From contig NC_082686.1 of the NCBI RefSeq assembly GCF_949987515.2, forward strand, positions 45,175,559 to 45,239,558: a stretch of 64,000 bases of DNA. Reading direction: 5' to 3'. Positions 50,872 through 63,209 of the stretch are shown in pieces; positions within the stretch are counted from its first letter, which is position 1, and each line of letters begins with the position of its first letter. The position numbers and the translations under genes were made by a program. Below the pieces are notes generated by a model, which saw nothing but the letters and a program-made list of their open reading frames with translations, did not search any database and had not been told where the DNA came from. This DNA comes from Delphinus delphis (taxonomy: Eukaryota; Chordata; Mammalia; Artiodactyla; Delphinidae).

Positions 50872-50980
50872 CTTCTGACATGGCAGCGGAACAGGGGCAG
50901 ATTCTCGTGATAGCCACCGCGGCCGTGGGAGGATTCACTCTCCTCGTCATTCTTACTTTGTTCTTCTTAATCACTGGAAG
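50872..50980 (+). CDS. EPHA6: EPHA6 exon: ectodomain end and transmembrane helix
   Basis: This coding exon of 109 bp carries the single membrane-spanning helix of the receptor. With the base carried over from the exon at 20235 it reads T-S-DMAAEQGQ, then a strongly hydrophobic stretch of about 26 residues (from ILVIATAAVGG through LTLFFLITG), ending in G and the first two bases of an Arg codon that starts the cytoplasmic side. The DMAAEQGQ linker and ATAAVGG helix match my recollection of mammalian EPHA6 and differ from EPHA3, EPHA5 and EPHA7, so this exon fixes the paralogue. The acceptor is ctgtgtttcag and the donor is ag/gtaact. The exon is not a multiple of three, so skipping it alone shifts the frame. 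A solo retroviral LTR (50091-50523) ends about 350 bp upstream in the same intron. Confidence 0.96.
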
Positions 50981-53685
50981 GTAACTGAATTATACCAGAG
51001 TATTTCCAAGATTTGTGAATAGCCATTCTTCTTATACACTGTGTGTTCAGGGGCTTTTAAACTTAGCAAAGTATACGTGTGGGAAAAAGGGGTCAAGGCA
51101 GATTCCACTCTGACAGTGAACTCTATGTGGCAATAGAACCACCACGGCAAGTTCTCTGTGTCAACAGTTCCCTGAATATGGAAGCTTTGAAAACAATGAG
51201 TGATAAAATCCTACTTAATAAGTTACGTCTGGGTTTTTCCTTTACTGCAATCAAATTATACCATTAAAGGGATTTTGCTTGGAAAAAAAAATAATTCAAC
51301 AGAGAAACTGAACAATATATATAAAGTGCTTTATAAACTTAATATTATAGAAATGTTTTATTCTATCCATTAAATATTGAAAGGATCTATATTAGAACTA
51401 TATTAATGATTGTATAAATCAAGTTATTTTTCCGCCTAAGAGTAATATGGATGAAAATTTAAAATAACAATAAATTTAATGTAGCAAAAGACCTAGACTT
51501 GAATCTCAACTAGCTGGTCAAAGTGCTTCATCCATCTAAACCTTAGATTTCTATTTTTACACAGTTTGGTATCACAAAGCATTAAAATGCTTTATTGATT
51601 TTTAAACATATTAGATTGTTTCCATGAGCCAGTTACTGACAATGCAGAGATGTGAATGAAGATAGTGTGTATGAAATTATTTAAAAGAATAAGTGTCATT
51701 TCTTATTGAGCCCTTGATATTTGGCCCAGACTTTTGTCAGAAATTGTGAAGTCTTCAGATCATATTTTCACTCCTACAAGGGGAAATTATTCCATCTAGA
51801 TTATCAATAGTGGCACAAAATACCTTGAGAGTTTTCCTGATACAGCAAAATATCAGTGTCATGATTTAAAACTGTAATAATAATGCCAGTGAAACAATAC
51901 ACATCCTTACTGACTCCAGCTAAAGTACACCAGCTCTACTGGGAAACCCTGATTATTTGATGATGCCCAGAAATTACCTTCAGAGCCAGTAGTTCAGCAA
52001 CTATGAACACCCTTTGTTTTATTCATTTTTAAAACTCTTACATACCAATATTTTTAAAAAATCATTACAGAATTATAGAGGATATGCATATATGAAAAAA
52101 TATCTGAAATTTTGACAGCAGACTAGAAGTATATATCAATAAATTGACAATTACTTAGACACTTATCAAGTGTGGGTCCCTGAGGAAATGTAACTGCTAC
52201 CTGTTAAGAGTGTATCAGATTTAGTTATAACAAATCCACTTTATAGGATTTATCAAGGAACAAAGAAACACGAGGATATTCTAATGTGGTTAAGTTGAAA
52301 TGGTGACTGCCTTATGAAATTAATTGTAAAAGGGGCACATTTACCCCTATGTTCACTTAAAATTTTCAGGTGTATTAATAGACATAGCATGACTCTTGCA
52401 ATTAATAGTGTCTCAGAGTTCATTTTAATAGCAGTGTCATATTTATTGTCAATTTTAAAGAATGCCTCTAAGTTCATAATGGAAATTGATTCAAATTCTA
52501 TTTTATTTAATAGTGATTCAACATGTAGCAAAATTGGTTCTGATTTTTAAGTTATATTTTATGTATTTGTAGAACATGAGCTAAGGCCTTATTTCCTCAC
52601 AGAGTATTTCAGCAAACAGTGATTTAAATAGCACATACACATGTAGAAAAACATTTCATTGAAATATCAGAAAATACTGCCTTTACACATAAATATGACA
52701 AAAGACTTCACAGTCATTTTAGGCTAAATAAAATTGGCCTAATAAACCTGAGATTTGGGCTCAACTGTTATCTTTATTTGGGATTCCTGAAGCAGAATTT
52801 GAATACCATTTTTAAAAAGATTTAATAATAACCAAAAAACTTGAAAGTTGAAAATAATTTAGTACAATTTCCATGTTTGCCAATTTATGTGACATCAGAA
52901 ACTGCCTTAACATTCTACATACTGGAAAAAAACAAGTTCAATTACATAAGATAAAAGCATTCATTCTGGAGCATCTTTTAAGCACTATGCTAGGGGAGCA
53001 TTCACTGGAAATTATTCTATGAAAATTGTAAGACGTATCTGAATAAATATGCAATTTGTCATGGGATCTGAGACCAAATTCACACTGAAAGACTGGGTTG
53101 TGCACCACAGATGTGTTCTGTTTAACCATTTGGAATTAGCAACTTGATGAGCTGTCAGATAATGTGGATGTTGCCGAATTTTTCATGTTGAAGAAGTCAT
53201 AGGAGATAAGCACCTGCCCGTTCTTCAGAGCGTGATTCTTCCGAGAAAGCACAGAACATGCCTCCACCACATTTCTAATATTAAAAGAAAAAAATGAGGT
53301 TTAGCACTGAAACTGGAAGACAGTTGTCTAAATTTCTGAGATTCTGAATCAAAAACAATTTTTCCATTGTGACTTTTAATGCATTTCATCGACTAGCTAT
53401 TAGAGACCATGTAAGGAAAGACATGATGGTTATTGCTTGTTATTAAATATTTTCTAAGCTTCCTATCATTTGGATCAATCAATCCACTTGAGAGTATTTT
53501 ATTCCTATCTGGGGCTAATTTTGATGTATTAAAAAAAACCTTCTATGGAGAATTTTTGTATGTTATAAATATGTTCTTAAAAGTGGTCTTTATAACTTTT
53601 GCCTATGGGTGATAAGTATTTTAATTAATATTGGTTCTTATCCTGCATAATTACTAAAATAAGATTCTGTTTACCTTTTTTAAAG
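50981..53685 (+). other. EPHA6: EPHA6 intron between transmembrane and juxtamembrane exons (2,705 bp)
   Basis: This is a short intron with a gtaact donor and an acceptor with a T-rich tract ending taaag. Phases agree across it (two bases, then one). I recognise no repeats or open frames with coding character in it. It is ordinary AT-rich sequence and unusually free of obvious recent insertions for this window. Confidence 0.88.
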
Positions 53686-53756
53686 ATGTCAATGGTATAT
53701 AAAGGCCAAAATGAAGTCAGAAGAGAAGAGAAGAAAGGACTTACAGAATGGGCATT
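53686..53756 (+). CDS. EPHA6: EPHA6 exon: start of juxtamembrane segment
   Basis: This small coding exon of 71 bp encodes the basic stop-transfer and proximal juxtamembrane segment just inside the membrane. It completes the Arg codon from the preceding exon and reads CQWYIKAKMKSEEKRRKDL then QNGH, ending with one base of a Leu codon. The run of Lys and Arg after the transmembrane helix fits a cytoplasmic anchor. The equivalent human segment, from memory, reads ..KRRNHLQNGH, so KD here may be a lineage difference, but I could not align it. The acceptor is ttttttaaag and the donor is att/gtaagta. 71 bp is not a multiple of three, but together with the 109-bp exon before it the pair makes 180 bp, exactly 60 codons. 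Confidence 0.94.
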
Positions 53757-54599
53757 GTAAGTAATTCAGTGACTGTATTCCATGATTTTCTACTGTTCCA
53801 GCACTTCAAGAGTTCATTTTAAACTTGTATCCATGAATTGTGAAAGCCAAAGAAATTCAGTTCCAACCTTTCAGCATTAAGACTTTTCATCTGGTTTCTA
53901 GGTTTGCTGGTGGAAATTGCACCTGCTTCTCATTAAATGATAATACCTTTTTCCTAATTCTGCTTGCTGGAAAACACAACAGACTGAATATGCTAAAAAT
54001 ACAAGATGACTGATTATATCTAGTTATTTACCATTCACAATGGCTCCAAAACATTAGTTGGAGCATTAGCCATAGAAATATTAAGGAATTCTTATTCCCT
54101 CTTACAGGGACTGTCATTTAACATATAACAAATCAATTTACAATTCATTAACACTAAAAAAGAAAATCAGCTCTTTAACTCTTAGAATATGTATGAAATC
54201 CTTGAGCTGACTACAAGGTTATATTCATTTGAAGGATCTCTTCCCAAGCAAGCTATAATTACCACTATAGTTGGTTTGATAATTGCCACCATCTCCTCCC
54301 CAACACCCACCTTCACCTCCACCTCCAAATTGCAAACTACTTTGTCAAGACAGATTCTCTGGCATGAGACGCTGAATTAACAAGAAAGGGATTTCCTCTA
54401 ATTAACCACAGTATAGAGATAATATGTGAGGCAAGTTGTTTAACTATTTAAACTCATCTTCTATTTCAAATTGAGCTCAAGTTATAAGGGACTTTTCGAT
54501 CTATATTACCCTCCAGCTAACGGAAAGGATTTAAGTGAGGAAATTATAAACTAGAGGGATGCTTTAGGGCTATTTTTAAGGCTCATGTGATTTCTCAGA

Positions 54600-54752
54600 G
54601 AGAGGTCTGAGGACAAGCTGCATTAGAATGTTTCACCCTTACTCACCAAAGTTCAGACTCAGAAGGTCCAGGGTAGGGCTAAGACATAAGCATTTTCAGG
54701 AAGCTCTCTTAGGTGGTTCTTTTCACAAAGAGTTTGAGGCTCACTGCCCTGG
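54600..54752 (+). mobile_element. MER5A-like hAT transposon fragment
   Basis: 'aagcattttcaggaagctctcttaggtggttct', then 'gagtttgaggctcactg', parallels the right half of MER5A, preceded by 'gttcagactcagaaggtccagggtagggc'. Confidence 0.65.
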
Positions 54753-55106
54753 CAGAGAAGGGAGAGCCGAGACAGCTGATACCAGGCAAAGGATGAGCTG
54801 AAAGTAATGTAGACAGAGGCAGAAACCTGGATCTAGACACTTGGACCAATGACTTAAGCTGAGCAACCCTAAGATTCACTGCAGTGAATTCAGTAATGAA
54901 CTGCAAAAGAAAAAGATGCTCCTGAGGTATTTATTACCTGTTTTCCAACTAGCAGTTTAGCATAAACTAAACCAGATGGGCCCAGCAAGAAGCAATGAAA
55001 ATAACCTGAGGCAGCCAGGTACAATAGAAGAAAGATAACAAACAGATGTTTAAGAAGACACGAATAAGTAGTAACCAGATATTCAAAATTGAAACTAAGT
55101 TTGGGT

Positions 55107-55152
55107 TTTTTTTTTTCCTATACTACATATATTGTAAAAAAAAAAAAAAAAG
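55107..55152. repeat. Facing T and A homopolymer runs
   Basis: About 11 T and about 16 A around a 23-bp AT-rich centre. The runs are self-complementary. Confidence 0.75.
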
Positions 55153-56649
55153 TGATACTAACTAATCAGTTTATTCTGTAGAATGTATATCACTTTAAAT
55201 TATTGAATGGTTAAATGTTAAAACCATGTATGAGTTAATAAATGGCATCTGTTACCTGTGCATAAAGTAATGTTATCAATATGATACTACTAATCATCTC
55301 ATAGTAGCCTTTGAGCTTCTAGCATTCAATCTGAAATCACAACTCCTACTGTTACAAAAATATCCTGAGGTACAAATGATCTGTTCTTGTTTCCTCCAAT
55401 CTAAAGTCAAATTCTTGAGTTTGAGAAGTCAAGAAAAGCATGGCATTTCAGAATCAGTCAAATCTATCGAGAAATATGATTTTCTGGAGCTCTTTTGGGA
55501 AGTACTAATCTTCTCAAATCCAGTACTAGAAGACAGGAGGCAAAAAGTAATGAAAGAAGACAACAGGCATAGAAGAACTCATGAAGCAAATTATTGCTAA
55601 TAATGGGCATTTCATCACCTCCTCTAAACTCATTTTATTGCCTTTTGTTTGTTTTTGAGATATTCTTGCAAGAGCATGTTTCTAAGGAGACCTAGGCAAT
55701 GCTTAATTCAGGGTGTTGTATGGTTTTCAAAATCTAAGAAGCAGCAAAACCAGATATAATTTACTCTGCCACAAATTTAGCATTGATCTTTTAATCCTTA
55801 CTAATTTGTATTCAGTAAAGGTTTGCTGTGTGTTTATTGCCTATAAAACTACACCTAAGGTATTTGGAAAGGTGCAAAGATGTATAAGAAATGATCTCCT
55901 GTCCTCCAGGAGCTAGCAGCCTGATGTGGAAAACAGAAACCAGTGAGCAAAACAGAGGAATATCCACAGGCAGTCTGTGACTACTTTACATACTGAAGAA
56001 GTTGCAAATTAATATGCAACCAGACATCCAATTTTCTAGCCACCCCTATTCATCTTCCTACCTGCCTGTGGGCTGTGAGCACCCACCAGGGAAAGAGGAG
56101 CAGCTACATCTGGTCAGCGACCAGATTTGGACCTTTGATTCTTATCCTCCCCTCCAGTGTAGACAATGGGTCCTTTCCAGGACAATGTGCAATTTGGCCA
56201 TGGAAGCAAATACAAGAACGCAGGACAGGGCCGTTTCCACAGTGTAGTGGTCCTCCCTGTCACTGTGCCATGGAGTCTGTGCTTTACTGCCTAAGAGTTT
56301 CTGGAAGGAGAGAGACCACAGGACTAGGACATGAGTTCAGGAAAACCTAGTGCCTTAGAGTACAAAGGTCCAGGAGGGACTCTAAGGGGCTTGTTTTTTT
56401 TTTTGGAGGGGGAGAAGGTTTATGCTTTGTTTCCCCCATGTCCTGAGCTAGATCAAATGTAAAATATATGGGTACTAGTGGCTAAGTGAGCTGATTAAAC
56501 GTTTTACAGAAATATAATAAAAATCTGTCTTATGGAACTTGTCAGCTCACTCTCTCTGAAATTACCAGGTCATTTTACATTGAGAATTAGGTAAATAAAA
56601 TTTTGAGTCCAAGTATTCAAAGCTTTAATGGGGTGGCAAGTGGGTGGGG

Positions 56650-57403
56650 GGGAGACAAAAATAGAAAAGAGAATTGAATTTAAGTAACAAGAATGCTTAC
56701 ATCATAAAAACAAACAACCCGATTAATAAATGGACAGAGGAGCTAAATAGACATTTTTCTAAAGAAGGCATACAGATGGGCAATAGACACATGAAAAGAT
56801 GCTCAACATCACTAATCGTCAAGGAAATGAAAATCAAACCCACAATGAGGTATCACCTCACACATGTCAGAATGGTTATTATCAAAGAGACAACAAAGAA
56901 CAAGTGTTGGCAAGGACGTGGAGAAGAGGAAACCCTCATGCACTGTTGGCCGGAATGTAAATTGGTACAGCCACTTTGAAAAACAGTATGGAGGTTCCTC
57001 AAAAAAGTAAAAGTAGAACTACTATGCAATCCAACAATTCCAATTCTGGATATTTTCCTGAAGAAAACAAAAACACATATATGTATGCATATGGCTGATT
57101 CACTTTGTTGTACAGCAGAAACTAACACAACATTGTAAAGCAATTATCCGATAGAAAGAGGTACAAACTTCCAGTTATTAAATAAGTCATGGATATGTAA
57201 TGTAAAGTACAGGGAACATAGTCAATAAAATTTTAAAAGCTTTGTATGGTGGCAGGTGGTAACTAGACTTGTCGTGGTGATCATTTTGTAATGTATAAAA
57301 ATACATTGTACAATGTATTATATTGTACAATACAATGTAAAACATTGTACACCTGAAACTAACATAATATTGTGAGTCATTTATAGTTCAGTTAAAAAAA
57401 AGA
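56650..57403 (+). mobile_element. L1MA-type L1 fragment, sense: ORF2 tail and 3' UTR
   Basis: The frame at 56674 carries [20 protein letters not shown] and a later [18 protein letters not shown], typical of the ORF2 C-terminal region. It is followed by decayed ORF2 sequence, then a jump into 3' UTR with an internal deletion. It ends 'cctgaaactaacataatattgtgagtca...gttaaaaaaaa'. The element stops about 100 bp before the acceptor of the exon at 57502. Confidence 0.85.
57301..57318. repeat. Perfect 18-bp palindrome within L1 3' UTR
   Basis: atacattgtacaatgtat is its own reverse complement. Three further acattgta/tacaatgt-type units follow to about 57350. Confidence 0.85.
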
Positions 57404-57501
57404 ATGACTACTTTAGTATGTCACTCCTCATTTCAAATATTCACAAGATGTTTGATTACTAGAATACCCTTGAACTAATTCAGTCTTTTATTTTGTTGCA
57501 G

Positions 57502-57627
57502 TACACTTCCCAGGAATTAAAACTTACATAGATCCAGATACATATGAAGACCCATCCCTAGCAGTCCATGAATTTGCAAAGGAGATCGATCCCTCAAGAA
57601 TACGCATTGAGAGAGTCATTGGGGCAG
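57502..57627 (+). CDS. EPHA6: EPHA6 exon: juxtamembrane tyrosines and start of kinase domain
   Basis: This coding exon of 126 bp reads [18 protein letters not shown], then a segment containing [17 protein letters not shown], ending RVIGAG. It holds the two conserved juxtamembrane tyrosines of Eph receptors, in TYIDP (codon 57525-57527) and TYEDP (codon 57543-57545). In the family these hold the kinase autoinhibited until they are phosphorylated, then recruit SH2 proteins. The last residues, VIGAG, begin the glycine-rich ATP loop (GAGEFGEV in the family), which is interrupted by the next intron. The acceptor is ttttgttgcag and the donor is gcag/gtaaac. The continuation of the kinase domain is not in the remaining 6.4 kb, as expected for a gene with very long introns. 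The exon is intact, with no in-frame stop. Confidence 0.96.
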
Positions 57628-59594
57628 GTAAACATAAAGTCTACACTTTTGAAGTTACGATTCCTTAATGGTTTTGTAACTGGTTTATCAACATACAATT
57701 TTAAATCTTAGCAGTTTTAGTCACTGAAAAATTTTTTAAAATGAGAAGTAAAATTATTTTGTATATATGATGTTATTGTTTTAAAAAGTATTGCAAGTGC
57801 CCAAATTCAGTTTCCAAACAATGAGAAAATCCATGAAAGTTATTTTTAACATCCTGTAGTCATCCTTTCAGTATTGAGACAAATTACAATGAAACTAGAG
57901 TGATTCAGGAATTTATTTTGGAAATGCAACTTCAGGAGTTTGTTATAGGTTATTACAGATTTACTTAAAACCCAACGTCTACAGACATACACTATAATTA
58001 GTATTCACAGTGATGACCTTGAGGTCCTGCAAGATCCAGCAGTGTTCTGAGACTCACTGAGTATAAAATTAGGTTCAATATAGTTTTATATCATTTTAAT
58101 GCAAACTAATAATTTCCATATGTAGAATATTCAAATACTCAGAACACTATATTATTCAATTATTCTGGATAAATACAAATTTATTATGAACCAGCCCCCA
58201 AGAATTTCTTCTGTACATTACTTAGGGCACAGGCCAAGCCAATATAACAAAGAGACCCCAGAATATAAATGTGTTCCTCTTGCAAGTCCTTGACCCAAGG
58301 TGAGTAATCCATGCTGGCAGAGGAGCTCTCATGCAAAAGGTCTTGAAAGGACCCAAGTTCCTTCTACTCTTTGCTCTGCCCTCCCCTAGCATGTTATCCT
58401 CTGAATGGTCAAAGCTGGTCACCAGCACATCTACCTTTTGGTCTATGAGAAGGAAAAGGAAAGAGTTTGGGCTCTTTGCCTTTGCCTTTAGGACAATTAG
58501 CTTTGTCTTTAAGGCAATAACCTGAAATTGCAAACATGTCTATTCACATCTCAATGGTCCAAATGCAATCACGTGGATACACTTAAATGCAAGAGACTTT
58601 GGAAATATAATTTCTGACTGGGCAGCCATGCATGCAGCTAAAAAGGGGAGGGGAATGTGCTACTAAATAGAGAAGGAAGGCTGAATCCTGAAGGGGGTGC
58701 TGTCCTCCTCTAGATGCTGGATATCTGTGTAATCCTTTAGAGAGAGCAGAATATACCATTCCAGCTGGGTATCATGTCTTTGCAAACACCAGAAGGCTTT
58801 CTTCCTTTCAAAACTCTTCTTCACCAGAAAGACTGGCTACATAATTTACAGGGACCAGTACAAAATGAAAATGTAGAGTTCCTTGTTAAAAAGACTATTA
58901 AGAATTTCAAGACAGTGACAACAGAGCATTAAACAGCAGAGCACTTCTAAACTCAAGGTGCTGGGTGACTACACCCAAGAAGCTGACTATTTCACAGAGA
59001 GCTAGCACTACACTGAGAATTCCAGGAAATTTGGAGAGAGCCCTTCCTTATGTCATTTCACTCCTTATGCACCATGGATCATCTCATCTCCTCCATGGCC
59101 TATTTTCCCTCTGAAAGCTGACACTAGGGTCCTATACACTTAAATCTTGATGCTCACAGCCAAAGAGGTTGTCTTATCAGAAAGATTAAGAACCTGGAAT
59201 GGAACCAGATTCTGTCTTCTCTTCTGATGAACATAAAGCACGTCAATAGGCATTAAAGGCATAATTGAAAAAGAGTGATTGCGTTATATCCATTAGTTTG
59301 GGGGTTCTTTTTCTTAAGACAGCAGAGGAATAGAAAAGAGAGGAGATTGAGTAATTCCATTGCACCCTATATTTGGCTTTCTTCCTCTGGCCCCTGAGAA
59401 AACAATGGTATGACCTTTCATACTGCATTGTTCCATACTCATGTAGGTACAGGAGAAGTATTTCTTGTTGTAGAGTTTTGTGCATATTTTAAACACCAAT
59501 GACTGAAATCTGTTGAGAGAGAAAAATCAAGTGTCTGAGGTGTGCAAAGTGTCAACTGAAAAAAAACCAAAACTACACAATTTAAAAACTGCGA

Positions 59595-61340
59595 GTTGAG
59601 TTCATTCATTGTCTTACTGAGGACTGTTCCCTGGGAGACAGCCTCTCAGATAGCTCTGAGAAACTGTTCCAAAGAGGTAAAGGGGGATTTGGCAAGTGGG
59701 ATACGTACAACCAAGCGCACATCTCACAACTCGGTAGAAGGTTGCAGCTAGTCATAGTCATGAGGAGGAACAGATATCTTAGTTAATGGTTTTAGTGCTT
59801 TTCTAAGTATGGGAAGATACAAGAATCCAGGTTCATAAAAATTTTCTCCAGAAAATATCTAACTAGCTGAAGACTTGTTCTGCCAGTTTTCCCAGAACAC
59901 AGAGTGCCTTCATTCCTGATTTCTGCCCTGAACTCCTTTCAGGGTGTATTAAAGGTCAGTGGCTGCAGTGGCTAATAACTCAGTCCTTATAGAGCTGGAT
60001 GGCTAGTGCTAGTGACATTCTTTAGTTAGCAAGACAAATAAATTCAGTTTATCTTTAGTGTTTGGGTTTTTTTAACGAAAATATAATTTTATCCTGAAAA
60101 AAAGTATGACAGATATTGCCAAAGCAAACCATAACGATTAAAGAGACTATTTTAATATCACGGCCTCCCTACTCTGTCTAAACTCTAGTATGTCATAATG
60201 GGATTCATTTTTTTTGGCAAAGACAGAAGATGTATAGGTGTATAGGATTAACATCAGTGTCCCTTTTATAATTATTCATCTTTGACTATTTCAGCTTTCA
60301 AACAATATGCTAAGTGATCATTTACTATCTTCAGAAAAATCATAAAAATAAAAATGCTTTATGAGAAAAAGCTATTGTAATATAACTTCCCTCTTTGTGC
60401 CCCTGGCCTGTTGTTACTTAACCCCATTAGGTCATGTTCCTAAAGCTCAGCAGCAGTGTGAAAAAAACATTGTTCAGTCAAACAAAGGAATTAATAGAGT
60501 TTTCTAACATCCATGACATTGTAAGGGAGGAAAAACTTTCCGCTACCCTTCTAGGGTCTTTTGGCTGGTCTGTTAATTAAATTGGCGTAAGACATTAACA
60601 GGAGGAAAAAATCTAATTATGTACTACAGGAGCCCCAAAAAGACAATGAGAGGCTCTCACTGACAGGCAGGCAACTGAAGCTTATATGCCATTTTGAGCT
60701 GAGAAGTGGGTGGGGTTTGGGGTTTCAGAAGGAAGGAAGACAAGTCATAGGTGGATAGGAAGAGCAAATGTTTGGTAAACAAATGTTTGCCAAGCCTTAC
60801 AGAGACAATGGGGCACAGACGAATTTGATCTCAAGGCCCTGCCCCCTGCCCCCTGCAAGCTTAGGCACCCAGCTCTTAGTCTTTGTAATTATCTTTGATG
60901 TTAGCTCTCTTCCTGGACCAGATCCTCTATCTAAGTGGTTTTAGGCAGTTAAGAGGGTGGTATAAAGCTCTCCTTGCATCTGTTGGTCCTCGATTATCTA
61001 CATTTCAAAATACTCCTCGTGCCAAAGTGGCACCTTCTGGGGCAGCCCGCCCTGAACCTCATCAACATAATTGCACAACTGTTTACTTGCCCAACTTTTT
61101 ACTGTCAATACTTTCCTCTGGTTGCATCATATTCTTTACTTTTTCCCCACCCATTTGATTGTTTCTTCTCAAATTCCGTTTCTTTATCATCTGTGTGCAT
61201 TAGATATTCCTGTTCCCCTTGGAAGTGTAAATTAAAGGACTTAAGGGGAAATGTGGATGCTGTACAGAGAGGGAGTGTTGTGGTGAAGATGGGAAAGAGA
61301 GGCAAGATATCAAGTCTTGATAATTGTCAGATGAAAGATA
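59595..61340 (+). mobile_element. LTR-like retroelement stretch, decayed
   Basis: 'ctcagatagctctgagaaactgttcc' near 59650 is shared with 63.28 kb. Further on, 'gtcttttggctggtctgttaattaaattggcgtaagacattaacaggagg' and 'tctcactgacaggcagg' look like artiodactyl LTR sequence. No retroviral coding frame was recognised. Limits and continuity are uncertain. Confidence 0.4.
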
Positions 61341-63209
61341 TCAGGTCCCATTAAGGCACTGAGAGTAGCGATAGAGAAGGATGCTTAGATTCACAATTCA
61401 TTGCTGAGGAAAAATCTGCAAGGCCTCCATGTTTTTTGGCAAAGAAATAGTCAAGAATGCTTTCCAGGTTTCCAGTTGGGAGAAATATAATATAATCATT
61501 ATTTCTTAAATGTGTTATTAAAAAATGAACCCCAAAATAGTCACATTAAAAGAAAGAAAAGAGCATGGAAAATGATATCACACCTAACCTATGACATTTC
61601 TTAACGTGTCCACTGAAAAATGTTTATTAGATGACTAATATCTACTTATAAAAAGGTACTGAGCTAATTAGATTTTTCATATTAAGTCATTATGCTTATC
61701 AAAGGCCTATGTATTCAACCTGTCTTCCACAACCTTTGTCCTGGGATTTTCAACTTTATAACAATCCAAATATGTGACAAATCCTTGGAAAATTTAATTT
61801 ATCCAATATCTAGGCTGTATGTATATTCTTAAATTATATATGCTATCTTTCGGTGTAAATTTTACTATTTTTTAAAATGTGTTTTCTAGGACTTTTTTCT
61901 TTTGTATATCGCTATTATGTTTAATAGTGGCAGTTTATCTTTCTTAGTTCATCAATACAGGCCAAAATTTCCATGAAAATGCACATTTCCCTTTAAATGA
62001 AGTGAGTAGCTCTGTTGCATAGGAGACGATAAAGATCATCTATCTCCTTTGACTTTTTGCATGATAAAATGAAATACTGTGGCCAGAGGAAAACAGAAAC
62101 AGTAAAACAGAAATTCCCAGGCTAAGAGAGCCAAGTCAGATTAGGGTAGAATCATTATTTTACACATACTTTGAGAGATAATGAGAAAACTGGTAAACTA
62201 AATTTTAATCATGGGCTGAAAAAGGTCATTGGAAGGCTATTTCTTTTTCAGGGTAGTACTGAACCTAAACCATTCTATGAAAAACTTGCAGAGTATCTAA
62301 AATTTTGAAACATTATTCCACTGAAAAAAATCGTTCTTATGTCTCTTAAGCCCATAGGGCACCCTTCTTATATTTGACCTTCCCTTTTTCCCTAGTCTCA
62401 ACGGAAATGCATAATATCTCCCCATCATTCATATTTCTGTCCCTTTATCTGTACAAAACTCATTACCACCTCCACTATCAGCCTTGTCTTCTCCTGGCTT
62501 ACTGTCACCATTATTTTTTCTCTTCCTTGAAAAGTCAGGAACTTTTAGCTGTTGGTTTCTCAGCAATCATCTGCAGGTAAAAGAAAGTCAAAAGGACAAC
62601 AAAAAGGATATAAAAAGTGAATGTCAAATCAGTGATTTATTCAGCCTAATATTTGATTCCCTTATTGCCTTTCCCGTTTGAGGTCATAGTTGCACATGAT
62701 AATGTGCAAAGCAAAATGCTTGCTTTATGTACCTTTCTTAATTCCTCTGCCATCCCTCAGCCAACCTCTTCTCTGTAGTTTAGAATCTATTAATTTTAGT
62801 TATCTTAAACTTTCTCATCCCCTTTATTATTTTTGTTCCTCTTCTACAGCTATAGTATAATTTTTTGCAACATGACAATGAGAAACGTAGGCAGTATTCC
62901 AGATGCGGTTGCACAATTTACTTTTACAAAGAGTAACTTGAATTTATGGCTCATTTCCTCTATCTTTAGATGAGATGATCTTATCAGATACAAATTTTGT
63001 CCTTGTCTTTCAACTTAAAGGATTTATGGTAGAGGTCAGATTCATTTTCTTTTCTAGGAAACTCCTTTGTCCAACCAATAGACTGAAAGTAGGATCAACA
63101 ACAGATTCTGGCAAGATCTTTGTGTTTTTTACTCAAGAATTCCATAGCTTTCTAAATCAAATGATGTAATGAAAGATGGGCTTTACCCTGTCGACAAAAA
63201 ATTAAATCA

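Larger units (their letters stand above)
53757..57501 (+). other. EPHA6: EPHA6 intron before the kinase-start exon (3,745 bp)
   Basis: The donor is gtaagtaa and the acceptor ttttgttgcag. It contains a MER5A-like fragment (54.6 kb), facing T and A homopolymers (55.1 kb) and an L1MA-type fragment that ends about 100 bp before the acceptor. 54.8-56.6 kb otherwise shows no recognisable feature. Confidence 0.88.

Noticed and set aside
56002..56350. Two overlapping open frames of 81 and 91 codons
   Set aside because: Overlapping frames over the same G+C-richer stretch, without splice sites or recognisable domains. Probably part of an old repeat.
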